A stretch of DNA of 60,629 nt from the NCBI GenBank assembly GCA_030540435.1, contig JAUNWG010000006.1, forward strand, positions 1 to 60,629, written 5' to 3'. The notes beneath the pieces are model-generated. The model did not search any database. It was not told where the DNA came from and saw nothing but the letters and a program-made list of their open reading frames with translations. Shown in pieces: positions 7,079 to 15,066 of the stretch. A program made the position numbers and the translations under genes. Every line of letters begins with the position of its first letter. Position 1 is the first letter of the stretch. This DNA comes from Eubacteriales bacterium (GTDB lineage: Bacteria > Bacillota > Clostridia > Oscillospirales > Butyricicoccaceae).

Positions 7079-8227
7079 ATGAAACTTGATTTTTTATATC
7101 TGAATGAGCAGGATATGCTGCGGGCCGGTGTCATGGACGCGAAAAAGTGCATTGACACAATGCGGGATACCATGGCACTGTTTGGTAAAAAGGATTATCT
7201 TCTGGGCGGTCCGAAGGCAGATGAGCATGGCTTGCAGGTTAATTTTCCGGGGAAATCTGATATTCCGGATTTCCCGCTGGACGACGGCCCGGATCGACGG
7301 CTGATGGCGATGCCGGCATATCTGGGAGGGCGCTTCCATATCGCTGGACAGAAATCCTATGGCTCGAACAGCCATAACCTGCAGAAGGGACTGCCGCGTT
7401 CCATCCTGATGGTTACGCTGATGGATGTGGATACCGGCGCTCCGGTGGCATATCTGTCGGCGAATCTGCTCAGTGCCATGCGTACCGGCGCGATGCCCGC
7501 GCTTGCAGCATCCTATCTGGCGCGAAAGGACGCAAAAGTATTGTCCCTGATCGGTCCGGGAGTCATCAACAAATGTGCGTTTCTGTGCTATATGGAAGTC
7601 CTTCCGCATATTGATACCGTTAAGCTGAGAGGAAGCTCCGTACATTCCAAATCTGCACTTGATATGAAGGAATGGATTGAGAAGAATTATCCACAGATTC
7701 GTCGGATTGAACTCTGCGCTTCTCTGGAGGAAGCCTGCCGGGATGCCGATGTGGTCAGCGAAGCGATGAGCGTCACCAAGCAGGATATGGAAGAATTTAA
7801 GCTGGACTGGTTCAAACCGGGAGCCTCTGTGTTCTCCATGGGCAGCTTTTTTGTCAGGGAATATGACAAGTTTCTTGACACCACGATGACCGTGGATAAC
7901 TACGGTATGTATGAGAAATACATGAGCAATTTTATCTCCCGAGGACCGGTGGATGATCTGGGAAACAAGCGTGAATGGTGCATCATGGGCATGCATTTTG
8001 TTCATCTGGTCAATGCGCAGAAGACTGCACGTTCTGCTGTGCGCAATCTTGCAGATATCGTCAACGGCTCCGCGCCGGGACGAATCTCAGAGGAAGAGAT
8101 TGTCATGTGTTCCATCGGCGGCATGCCGCTGGAGGATCTGAGCTGGGGATATGACTGCTGGCAGTCGGCGAAGGAACAGGGAATCGGAACAACACTGACG
8201 CTCTGGGATGAACCATTTATGAAATAA
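7079..8227 (+). CDS. Ornithine cyclodeaminase/mu-crystallin-family protein (OCD2)
   Basis: A 382-residue paralogue of OCD1, alignable from end to end (YLxExDM start, AMPAYLGG, SxGGMPxED near the C-terminus). The Rossmann loop reads GPGVIN instead of GPGVMG. AGQKSYGSN replaces AGMKWYGSN at the substrate lysine, so the two enzymes may act on different substrates or form a hetero-oligomer. The ATG at 7079 follows GGAGG (7069-7073); an upstream TTG at 7064 overlaps the previous stop and was rejected. It lies 11 bases after the oxidase subunit, so it is in the same operon. Confidence 0.8.
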   Translation: MKLDFLYLNEQDMLRAGVMDAKKCIDTMRDTMALFGKKDYLLGGPKADEHGLQVNFPGKSDIPDFPLDDGPDRRLMAMPAYLGGRFHIAGQKSYGSNSHNLQKGLPRSILMVTLMDVDTGAPVAYLSANLLSAMRTGAMPALAASYLARKDAKVLSLIGPGVINKCAFLCYMEVLPHIDTVKLRGSSVHSKSALDMKEWIEKNYPQIRRIELCASLEEACRDADVVSEAMSVTKQDMEEFKLDWFKPGASVFSMGSFFVREYDKFLDTTMTVDNYGMYEKYMSNFISRGPVDDLGNKREWCIMGMHFVHLVNAQKTARSAVRNLADIVNGSAPGRISEEEIVMCSIGGMPLEDLSWGYDCWQSAKEQGIGTTLTLWDEPFMK

Positions 8228-8237
8228 GGGAGGAAGT

Positions 8238-9401
8238 ATGAATAATTTTCAGTTTTGTGTGCCGACAGATATCCGGTTTGGAAAGGGACAGATTTCCTGT
8301 CTGCCGGAAGAACTGGCGAAATTCGGAAACAAAGTTTTGCTGGTCTATGGCGGAGGAAGCATCAAGCGCAATGGAATTTACGATACGGTGCGGGAGCTGC
8401 TGACGGAGTTTACATTATATGAGCTGCCCGGCATCGAACCAAATCCGAAGCTGACCTCGGTCAGAGAGGGTGCGGCAATGTGCAGGCAGCATGACATCGA
8501 TGTGATTCTGGCAGTCGGCGGCGGAAGCTGTATTGACGCCTCCAAACATATCGCATGCAGTGCCTATTATGATGGTGATCCATGGGATTTGGTAAAGGAC
8601 AGAAGTAAACTGACAAAGGCGCTTCCAATTGCGGTTGTGCTGACCATCTGTGCGACTGGCTCTGAGATGAACAGCGGCGCAGTGATCACGAATGAGGAGA
8701 CCAATGAAAAGCTGGAGATCAATGCGCCTATCTTATATCCTGCCCTATCGGTCTGTGATCCGACGTATCTGTACACCCTGCCGGCACGACAGACGGCATC
8801 CGGTACAGTGGACATCATGTCCCATGTGATGGAGCAGTATTTTCAGAAAAATGATGGCGCCTATCTGACAGATCGCCTGAGTGAGAGTGTGCTGAAAACC
8901 TGTATCCATTATGCACCGATTGCCATGGAAAAACCGGATGATTATGAGGCGCGGTCGAATCTGATGTGGGCAAGCACGATTGCGTTGAACCATCTGCTTA
9001 CTGTGGGGAAGGGCGGTGCATGGTCCTGCCATCCGATTGAACATGAGCTGAGTGCATACTACGATATCACGCATGGAGTTGGGCTGGCAATCATCACACC
9101 GGCATGGATGCATGCCGTGCTTTCGGAGCAGACAGAAGAACGGTTTGCTATGTTTGCACGAAATGTATGGAACATTACCGAGCCGGATAACAGAACGGCA
9201 GCGGAAATGGGAATTGAGAGAACCGAAGCATTTTTCAGATCTCTGCACATGCCGGAGACATTGAAGGAAGTGGGCATTGGCAGTGAAAAATTCGAGGAAA
9301 TGGCAGCGGAGGCAGTCCGCACCAGTGGAATCGCAGCACGCGCTTACGTTCCGCTGGATCAGGAATCAATCGTACGGATTTTCGAGTCTTGTGCCGGTTG
9401 A
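8238..9401 (+). CDS. Iron-containing alcohol dehydrogenase (BDH/YqhD-like)
   Basis: A 387-residue group III alcohol dehydrogenase. The NAD(P) loop is AVGGGSCIDASK near residue 95. The metal site is seen as an Asp and His in GTVDIMSHVMEQ and two His in CHPIEHELSAYYDITHG. It looks like the NADPH-dependent butanol/aldehyde reductase branch. In this operon it may reduce the aldehyde released by amine or opine oxidation. A GGAGG precedes the ATG, 10 bases after OCD2. The last 17 or so codons are duplicated in mutated form at 2074. Confidence 0.9.
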   Translation: MNNFQFCVPTDIRFGKGQISCLPEELAKFGNKVLLVYGGGSIKRNGIYDTVRELLTEFTLYELPGIEPNPKLTSVREGAAMCRQHDIDVILAVGGGSCIDASKHIACSAYYDGDPWDLVKDRSKLTKALPIAVVLTICATGSEMNSGAVITNEETNEKLEINAPILYPALSVCDPTYLYTLPARQTASGTVDIMSHVMEQYFQKNDGAYLTDRLSESVLKTCIHYAPIAMEKPDDYEARSNLMWASTIALNHLLTVGKGGAWSCHPIEHELSAYYDITHGVGLAIITPAWMHAVLSEQTEERFAMFARNVWNITEPDNRTAAEMGIERTEAFFRSLHMPETLKEVGIGSEKFEEMAAEAVRTSGIAARAYVPLDQESIVRIFESCAG

Positions 9402-9702
9402 GGTTGTATCCTTTTTTACAAGACAAGCAGAGCGGAACGTGATATACTGATACCAGTTTCAAAGGAAGAGCAAAGATGCCTGTGTCAATCTACGCGGGCA
9501 TCTTTTTCTGACCAAGGAAATCTGTCGGATATTATGACAGAATAGGAGCATATTGTGGCAAAAAGATGGAATGAGTGGCATGCTATGTTGGAATTGACAT
9601 CTCTTTCCTCTGCGATTACAATTTAAATATACGAAAACGGGACAAGGGTGTCGGCATTGCGTCGATGCCCTTTTGTTTTATGTATCTGAGTGAGACGGAC
9701 AT
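9351..9702 (+). repeat. Right copy of dehydrogenase-3'-end/leader repeat, ending in a fragment of OCD1
   Basis: Homologous to 2074-2300. It includes the genuine end of the dehydrogenase, the hairpins at 9475-9502 and 9644-9672, and then a 24-bp piece (9679-9702) that matches codons 8-15 of OCD1 (LSEPDM read here as LSETDM). It breaks off directly before the AraC gene. It acts as the operon's terminator region. Confidence 0.82.
9475..9677 (+). terminator. Two hairpin terminators after the dehydrogenase
   Basis: Hairpin 1: GATGCCTGTGT (9475-9485) with ACGCGGGCATC (9492-9502), a six-base loop, then TTTTT. Hairpin 2: AAGGGTGTCG (9644-9653) with CGATGCCCTT (9663-9672), then TTGTTTT. The 140 bp between them hold no gene that I can recognise. 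Confidence 0.65.
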
Positions 9703-9723
9703 GACACAAAGCAAAGGAAGCGG

Positions 9724-10542
9724 ATGAACATGGACATGAAAGACAATCTCATATTACAGCAGCCATTCTTGTCGCGCTGTTCAGAGGACTTTGAAAGTTT
9801 GTGCATCAATCAGGAAGGGATTTCTTCTGTCTATGAGTTTACTGCAGAAGGCGGACAGACGCCGGATGTTCAGGCAGTGCCGGATGGCGTGGTGGATTTG
9901 ATGTTCCATATTAGCGATAGTGACATTCATTGTGTGATTGGTGGAACAGTTCTTCGATTTAAGCGTTGGCCTATGGAAGAAGGTACGGTTCATTTTGGCG
10001 TGCGTTTTCAGGCCGGTGAATGCATCCTTCCGGAGGAGATGGATATCCAAGATATCATCAATGATGATCTGGAAATTGACCTGCGATGGTTCGGAGATGA
10101 CATGGAGGAAAGGCTCGCAGATTGTACGAATCTGAAGGAACGCTCCGATGCAGTGCGAAGTAGCCTTCGCAGGCTGCGCAATCAGGATAAGGCTGTGCGT
10201 TCCACCGAATGTTTGGAACAATATGTTCGGAAACGTATTTTTGACAGCCGGGGTATTCTTTCGATCAGGCAGCTCTCGCAGGAGACCGGCTATTCCGAAT
10301 GCTATCTTCGTCGTGCCTTCAGTCGGATTCATGGCATATCACCAAAGATGTTTGCCACCTTTTTGCGGTTTCAATACGTACTTCATATGATGAATCAAGG
10401 CCAAAGGACCCTGGAGGAAATTGCATTGGAATGCGGTTATTACGACCAATCGCATATGATTAAGGAATTTAAGAAGTTTTCCGGCACAACACCGGAACAA
10501 TATTACCGGATGATTTCAAGAAAGAAAAGCATCAAGAAATAA
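9724..10542 (+). CDS. AraC-family transcriptional regulator
   Basis: A 272-residue regulator. The N-terminal half contains PDGVVDLMFHI and looks like the small beta-barrel sensing domain found in many AraC proteins (DUF6597-like). The C-terminal 100 residues hold two helix-turn-helix motifs, including LSQETGYSECYLRRAFSRIHGISPK and ALECGYYDQSHMIKEFKKFSGTTPEQYYR in succession. It lies between the oxidase operon and the P-II/permease pair, so it is the likely regulator of the island. It may be transcribed from a promoter in the repeat at 9351-9702 and is followed 15 bases later by the P-II gene. Confidence 0.88.
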   Translation: MNMDMKDNLILQQPFLSRCSEDFESLCINQEGISSVYEFTAEGGQTPDVQAVPDGVVDLMFHISDSDIHCVIGGTVLRFKRWPMEEGTVHFGVRFQAGECILPEEMDIQDIINDDLEIDLRWFGDDMEERLADCTNLKERSDAVRSSLRRLRNQDKAVRSTECLEQYVRKRIFDSRGILSIRQLSQETGYSECYLRRAFSRIHGISPKMFATFLRFQYVLHMMNQGQRTLEEIALECGYYDQSHMIKEFKKFSGTTPEQYYRMISRKKSIKK

Positions 10543-10557
10543 CTAGGAGGTAATCTT

Positions 10558-10911
10558 ATGGAAAGTCTGTCGAAAATTGAAGTTATTATCAAACCGTCCA
10601 AGCTGGATAAATTGAAGACTGCGTTGAGTAAAGCTGGTGTTTATGGCATTACTGTACTGGAGGCAACCGGCTGTGGCATTGAAAAAGGAACGCCGGAATA
10701 TGCAGTAGACGAGCGGGAAGTAATGGAACTTCTTCCAAAACAACAGATTAACATTGTTGTGGAAACAAAACGGGTGGATGAAATCGTTTCCATTGTGAAG
10801 CTGGAGCTGTATACCGGTCATATCGGTGATGGCAAGATTTTTGTCTATCATATTGACAATGCGATTCGTGTACGCACTGGTGATGAGGGACGGGAAGCCC
10901 TGCATCATTAA
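10558..10911 (+). CDS. P-II-family nitrogen/energy regulatory protein
   Basis: A 117-residue P-II protein: N-terminal IEVIIKPSKLDKLKTAL, a T-loop, and the C-terminal signature GDGKIFVYHIDNAIRVRTGDEG. The T-loop has normal length, but the residue at the Tyr-51 uridylylation position is Glu (DERE in place of GAEY), so classical uridylylation is not possible. P-II proteins bind ATP/ADP and 2-oxoglutarate and gate transporters. It overlaps the permease gene region (permease ATG 14 bases after its stop), which suggests that it controls that permease. It has a GGAGG ribosome site. Confidence 0.88.
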   Translation: MESLSKIEVIIKPSKLDKLKTALSKAGVYGITVLEATGCGIEKGTPEYAVDEREVMELLPKQQINIVVETKRVDEIVSIVKLELYTGHIGDGKIFVYHIDNAIRVRTGDEGREALHH

Positions 10912-10925
10912 TGGAGGTGGCACCA

Positions 10926-12329
10926 ATGGAAGAAAAAAAGCTGGGGCTTGGCAGTGTCGTTTCGATTTCTGTCGGCCTGGTTATTGCCACAAGCTGTCTT
11001 GTTTCTTTGGGTGAAGGAGCAGGTACGCTCGGTGTAGTATTCATATTCGCCATGATTATCGCCTGTCTGCTGAATATGACGACAGTTACTTCGCTATCTG
11101 AGCTGAATGCTCTGATGCCGGATACAACTGGCGGTCTGGCGCAGTACACACTGGCAGGTCTTGGTCCGTTTCCAACGTTGATTTCCATGGTTGGCGGCTA
11201 CTTAATCTGCAATCTGCTGTCCTGCGGCGTAGAAGCATCTATCTTCTCTTATGCAATGGCAAAAACGATTGCATTGCCGATTCCGAGTCTGGGATATGCT
11301 GTTATCATGACAGTGATCGTCATGATTGCCAATCTGTTTGGTGTGGATATGTTTGCAAAAGTACAGGATTTGGTTGCCTATCTGTTGATTGGTTCGCTGG
11401 TTGTCATGGGTCTCATCGGTATGTTTAAGCTGGGAACCGGAACAGTAATCGAGCAGCCGCTGTACATGTCTACGGACTGGCATGAAATTGTTCCGATGTG
11501 CGCTGTTGCATTTTGGCTGTTTATCGGCGCAGAGTATGCGATTCCCTGTGCAAAAGATATCAAGAATGCCCGAAGAAACGTACCAATGGGTATGATTATT
11601 GGTTTGATTGTCATATGCGTTATGCAGTCTATTCTGGTATTTGGATTCCATAATTACACGTTGTGGGGGGAATTAGCGGATTCTGCTGCACCGCATTTAC
11701 TGTACGGCGAAAATCTTCTGGGCTATCCAGGGAAATTGTGGATGTCTCTGGTTGCCGCACTGGCAGTTATCAGTACACAGAATTCTACGGTAAATGGCCT
11801 GTCTAGCATTTGTCAGGGAATGGCAAAGATGAATATGATGCCGCAGTTTTTTGCAAAAACCAATAAATATGGTGTTCCATACATTGGCGTGATCTTTACC
11901 AGTATTTGCATTGGCCTGTTCGCCTTTGCGAGTGACAGCTCTTCGGATATGATTGAATTCCTGATTCTGGTTGGCTCTGTATTCTGGATGGTATCCTATG
12001 TGCTGGCTCATATTGATGTACTGGTTTTGCGGCGCCGTCTTCCAAAGGCTCCGCGAACCTTCCGATCTCCCGGCGGAGTATTGCTGCCGATTATCGGCAT
12101 CGTTGGCACAGTGTACATGATTCTGAATATTTCTACCGATCCGGTGGAACGTATGCAGATTTGGATGCTGACCGGCATTGTATTCTTGATTCTCGCTGTT
12201 TATTCGTTCTTCTGGATCAAGCTGAAAATGCGTATGCCGGTTTTCAAGAGTGTGCCGCTTGAACAAGTTATGGCAATGGAGGATGAACGGTATTATTATA
12301 TCCGCAAAGAGCGTGGAATTTGGAAATAA
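10926..12329 (+). CDS. APC-superfamily amino-acid permease
   Basis: A 467-residue transporter with about 12 hydrophobic segments and the APC features SISVGLVIATSCLVSLGEG in helix 1 and FWLFIGAEYAIPCAKDIKNARRNVP around residue 200. It would import the amino acid or opine used by the island's oxidase operon. ATG 10926 is chosen because GGAGG lies 8 bases upstream; an in-frame ATG at 10911 overlaps the P-II stop. The pairing with a P-II gene points to flux control by nitrogen or energy state. A strong terminator follows. Confidence 0.9.
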   Translation: MEEKKLGLGSVVSISVGLVIATSCLVSLGEGAGTLGVVFIFAMIIACLLNMTTVTSLSELNALMPDTTGGLAQYTLAGLGPFPTLISMVGGYLICNLLSCGVEASIFSYAMAKTIALPIPSLGYAVIMTVIVMIANLFGVDMFAKVQDLVAYLLIGSLVVMGLIGMFKLGTGTVIEQPLYMSTDWHEIVPMCAVAFWLFIGAEYAIPCAKDIKNARRNVPMGMIIGLIVICVMQSILVFGFHNYTLWGELADSAAPHLLYGENLLGYPGKLWMSLVAALAVISTQNSTVNGLSSICQGMAKMNMMPQFFAKTNKYGVPYIGVIFTSICIGLFAFASDSSSDMIEFLILVGSVFWMVSYVLAHIDVLVLRRRLPKAPRTFRSPGGVLLPIIGIVGTVYMILNISTDPVERMQIWMLTGIVFLILAVYSFFWIKLKMRMPVFKSVPLEQVMAMEDERYYYIRKERGIWK

Positions 12330-12333
12330 TATG

Positions 12334-12376
12334 ACCCGCAGTTACTGAATGACATCTGTAACTGCGGGTTCTTTTA
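12334..12376 (+). terminator. Terminator after the permease
   Basis: A perfect 12-bp stem ACCCGCAGTTAC (12334-12345) with GTAACTGCGGGT (12358-12369), followed by TCTTTT. Confidence 0.85.
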
Positions 12377-12499
12377 TCATGAAATCAAGTTATTGATTGT
12401 GCTGGAGCATCTGAAGGGAGAATTCCAAAATCTGTATAAACGCCGTATAGCAGCGCAGAAAATCATGATGAGGGGACGGCGTATCTACGGGATATTCCC

Positions 12500-12668
12500 G
12501 CAAACAATGCTGCCGCCCTTTGCGTATGATCTTACCGATAAAAATCCGCTAACGCTGTTTCATCTCTCGTTTTCTCCAACTTACAAATCCATATATATCG
12601 TTGAAAAAGAAAATCAGAAAATGGACTGCTACCGGAATGTAAGCAGGGCTCTCAATCGAAGCGAAAAA
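12500..12668 (-). pseudogene. Duplicated 3' end of pnuC
   Basis: It closely matches 1018-1188. Read leftward from 12668 to 12549 it encodes about 40 C-terminal PnuC residues (SIESPAYIPVAVHFL, then FFFNDIYGFVSWRKRE), with no start or N-terminal membrane segments. The repeat continues past the stop into half of the merR terminator. It joins directly to the spoIIID upstream region. The rest of the 12377-12689 gap holds nothing that I recognise. Confidence 0.85.
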
Positions 12669-12763
12669 AAGATAATGAAAACGATATAATGACGAAAAAC
12701 AGCATGATTGCAGCAGTTCCCGCATAGACATGAAGCACAAAGCTATGTCAGGAGGGGAAATAT

Positions 12764-13015
12764 GTGAAGGGACAGCCGGAAGAACGGGCAATTATGCTTG
12801 CGCAGTATATGATAGAAACAGGGGCAACTGTGCGGCAGACAGCGGCAAAGTTCGGCGTCAGCAAGTCGACGGTGCATAAAGATATTACCGAAAGATTGTA
12901 TCATCTAAATTTACCGTTATACACGCAGGCACATGAGGTGCTGATGCGGAATAAGGAAGAGCGGCATATCCGCGGCGGAATGGCGACACGCAGGAAATAC
13001 CGTGGGGAGGAATAA
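12764..13015 (+). CDS. spoIIID: Stage III sporulation protein D, DNA-binding regulator
   Basis: An 83-residue mother-cell transcription factor of the SpoIIID family. The helix-turn-helix (GATVRQTAAKFGVSKSTVHK) lies at about residues 24-43, followed by the family's DNA-contacting tail (RGGMATRRKY). The start is GTG at 12764 after GGAGGGG; the ATG two bases earlier is followed at once by a stop. A 5' fragment is duplicated at 1981-2073. Its presence marks the organism as an endospore former. Confidence 0.93.
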   Translation: MKGQPEERAIMLAQYMIETGATVRQTAAKFGVSKSTVHKDITERLYHLNLPLYTQAHEVLMRNKEERHIRGGMATRRKYRGEE

Positions 13016-13039
13016 ACCTAGGGCTTTTGGAAACAAAAA

Positions 13040-13066
13040 ACGGGAACTGTGCAATGCAGTTCCCGT
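13040..13066. terminator. Bidirectional terminator between spoIIID and the AbrB gene
   Basis: ACGGGAACTG (13040-13049) pairs with CAGTTCCCGT (13057-13066). A-rich sequence lies on the left and T-rich sequence on the right, serving both convergent genes. Confidence 0.7.
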
Positions 13067-13077
13067 ATTCATTCCTT

Positions 13078-13326
13078 TTACTTGTCTGTCTTTTCCAATT
13101 CACTGAGGCAGCTGCGGCAGATGTTTTTCCCTTTAAAATGGATCACATCCTTGGCATTGCCGCAGAAAACACAGGCAGGCTCATATTTTTTTAAAATAAT
13201 CTGTGAGCCGTCGACATAAATTTCCAGAGAGTCCTTTACGTCAATGTCCAGCGTTCTGCGCAGTTCGATGGGGAGGACAATTCGACCTAGCTCATCCACT
13301 TTCCGTACAATTCCGGTAGATTTCAT
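13078..13326 (-). CDS. AbrB/SpoVT-type transition-state regulator with C-terminal zinc ribbon
   Basis: An 82-residue protein. Residues 1-50 form the swapped-hairpin AbrB domain (STGIVRKVDELGRIVLPIEL, then DSLEIYVDG). Residues 52-75 carry CVFC and CRSC, a likely zinc-binding pair of CxxC motifs. AbrB-type proteins are broad repressors of stationary-phase and sporulation genes. It lies among sporulation genes, divergent from spmAB, and may regulate them from the 95-bp intergenic region. Confidence 0.9.
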   Translation of the reverse strand: MKSTGIVRKVDELGRIVLPIELRRTLDIDVKDSLEIYVDGSQIILKKYEPACVFCGNAKDVIHFKGKNICRSCLSELEKTDK

Positions 13327-13421
13327 AAGTAGTCACTTCCTTCGCGTATGTAAATGTTGTGTAATCTATAATGAGCTAATGTATTCGGCATTAGCATGAG
13401 AAGCAAGAGGTGGAAATAAAA

Positions 13422-14012
13422 ATGATGAATTATCTTTGGGTCGGACTGATCGTACTGGCATGTATCACAGCCTGCCTGACTGGACGGACGGCAGAGCTTT
13501 CCGCTGCTGTAACAGACGGTGCCGGACAGGCGGTGACCCTGTGCCTGTCGCTTGCGGGATTGATGGGATTATGGACGGGGATATTGGAGCTGATGCAGCA
13601 ATCCGGGCTGTGTGAAAAAATCACATTTCTGCTCCGACCGATATTGTCGCCGCTGTTCCGGCGGGCTGCCGAGGATAAACAGGCAATCGAGCACATTGCA
13701 GCCAATGTAACGGCGAATTTATTGGGCCTGAGTAATGCAGCAACCCCGATCGGCTTGCAGGCGGCAGACCGGCTGTACAGCCTGTATCAGCGGAAGGGAA
13801 CACCGGACGAGGTGCTCACCTTTGTCATACTGAACACAACATCCATCCAGCTGATACCGACAACTGTTGCAGCAGTGCGTGCTTCGCTGGGCGCACCACA
13901 GCCGTTTGACATCATGCCGGCAGTATGGGGCGCCTCCATCTGTTCGGTTGCCGTCGGCTTGACAGCGGCAAAGCTGTTTGCGGTACTGTGTCGTGGGAGG
14001 AGACATCCATGA
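13422..14012 (+). CDS. spmA: Spore maturation protein A
   Basis: A 196-residue membrane protein with the nucleoside-recognition (Gate) domain typical of SpmA, including ANVTANLLGLSNAATPIGLQA and FVILNTTSIQLIPTT. SpmA and SpmB act in spore-core dehydration. ATG 13422 follows AGAGGTGG; an in-frame GTG at 13410 overlaps this ribosome site. The stop overlaps the spmB start (ATGA). Confidence 0.93.
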   Translation: MMNYLWVGLIVLACITACLTGRTAELSAAVTDGAGQAVTLCLSLAGLMGLWTGILELMQQSGLCEKITFLLRPILSPLFRRAAEDKQAIEHIAANVTANLLGLSNAATPIGLQAADRLYSLYQRKGTPDEVLTFVILNTTSIQLIPTTVAAVRASLGAPQPFDIMPAVWGASICSVAVGLTAAKLFAVLCRGRRHP

Positions 14013-14518
14013 CAGAGCTGCTTGTGCCATTGATCCTGGCATTCACAGGTATTTATGCGCTGACACATCAGGTTGCCGTATTCCCGGTTTTTCTGCGCGG
14101 AGCGGAAAAGGGCTTGCAGACTGCCATACACATCCTGCCGACCATGATCGGGCTGCTGACAGCAGTGATGATGCTGCGGGCCTCGGGATTTATTGACCTT
14201 GCGGGTGCAGCGCTGGCGCCGGTACTGTCCGCTGTGGGCATCCCATCCGAATGCGCCGCGCTGGTGCTGCTCAAGCCGCTGAGTGGCAGCGGCGGGCTGG
14301 CTCTGGGGCAGGAGGTCATGCGTACCTGCGGTGCGGACAGCTATGCAGGCAGGGTGGCAGCCGTCATGCTGGGGGCATCCGAAACCAGTATATACACAAT
14401 AGGCATTTATTGCGGTCATTTGGGGTTAAAAAGGACAAGATATGCAATTCCTGCGGCGCTTATGGCGGATCTTGCCGCTTTTGTTTTTGCCGCTGCCTGG
14501 GTACGCTGGTTGGGATAA
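14009..14518 (+). CDS. spmB: Spore maturation protein B
   Basis: A 169-residue membrane protein of the SpmB family. The segments PTMIGLLTAVMMLRASG, LLKPLSGSGGLA and VMLGASETSIYTIGIYCG match the second Gate-type partner of SpmA. GGGAGG is six to eight bases before its ATG, which overlaps the spmA stop. A weak GGACA/TGTCC hairpin with T-rich tail follows at about 14533. Confidence 0.93.
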   Translation: MTELLVPLILAFTGIYALTHQVAVFPVFLRGAEKGLQTAIHILPTMIGLLTAVMMLRASGFIDLAGAALAPVLSAVGIPSECAALVLLKPLSGSGGLALGQEVMRTCGADSYAGRVAAVMLGASETSIYTIGIYCGHLGLKRTRYAIPAALMADLAAFVFAAAWVRWLG

Positions 14519-15066
14519 TTACCCGAATTGATGGACAAATGTCCCTATTTTTAATTATATTATGCCGTAAATTTGGTATATTTTCAATATAAAAATGTAT
14601 GAACCTGCTCTCGAAATAAAAGTTTTTGTTATCATACAAGAAAATAAATTGATTTGGTGCAATTCATGTGAATTTTACACAATTTTTTTGTAAAAAGTAG
14701 GAAAATAACGAAAATTCATGCAGTTTTTGGGCAAAAATAAAGGGAAATATTTGGAAAGGTCAGGAAAGAATTGCGAAAAAATAGCAAAAAAAATCTTTAA
14801 AATGTCTCGTATGAAACATTTTAATATTAAATTATTTAACGGCGTAGAGACGGAAAATACAATTTTTGCCATTTCCTGCTGTGCCGCAGACAAAGTAGAA
14901 AACGGGGCAGCCATGTAGCTGCTGTTGCCAGCAGAAAGAGGCTGGATGTTGGGGCAGGAAATGAAAAATGCTGCCTTTCCAAACCGCGGGGGTCTGAAAA
15001 GGCAGCACATTTTAGACATATGCGAAGATACTCTGCAAGAATGCAGTGTAAACCAAGGCGTGATGA
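14519..15066. other. AT-rich intergenic region, no gene recognised
   Basis: About 550 bp, strongly A+T-rich up to 14870. I see no convincing coding sequence on either strand (the longest frames have low-complexity composition and no ribosome site) and no RNA family. Its right end holds the terminator of the leftward butyrate operon. Confidence 0.5.
14969..15007. terminator. Terminator at the end of the butyrate operon
   Basis: TGCTGCCTTT (14969-14978) pairs with AAAGGCAGCA (14998-15007). It is A-flanked on the left side, giving a U-run for leftward transcripts coming from the dehydrogenase at 15067. Confidence 0.7.

Noticed and set aside
12393..12689. A 98-codon plus-strand ORF before spoIIID
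   Set aside because: It runs antisense through the pnuC remnant and has no ribosome site.
12690..12760. Sigma-E type promoter before spoIIID
   Set aside because: GCATGATT and GCATAGACAT roughly resemble the -35 and -10, but the match is too loose to annotate; the decayed left copy shows only that the region can drift.
14718..14918. A 66-codon ORF in the AT-rich gap after spmB
   Set aside because: Lys/Asn-rich low-complexity translation without a ribosome site; it looks like chance in AT-rich DNA.
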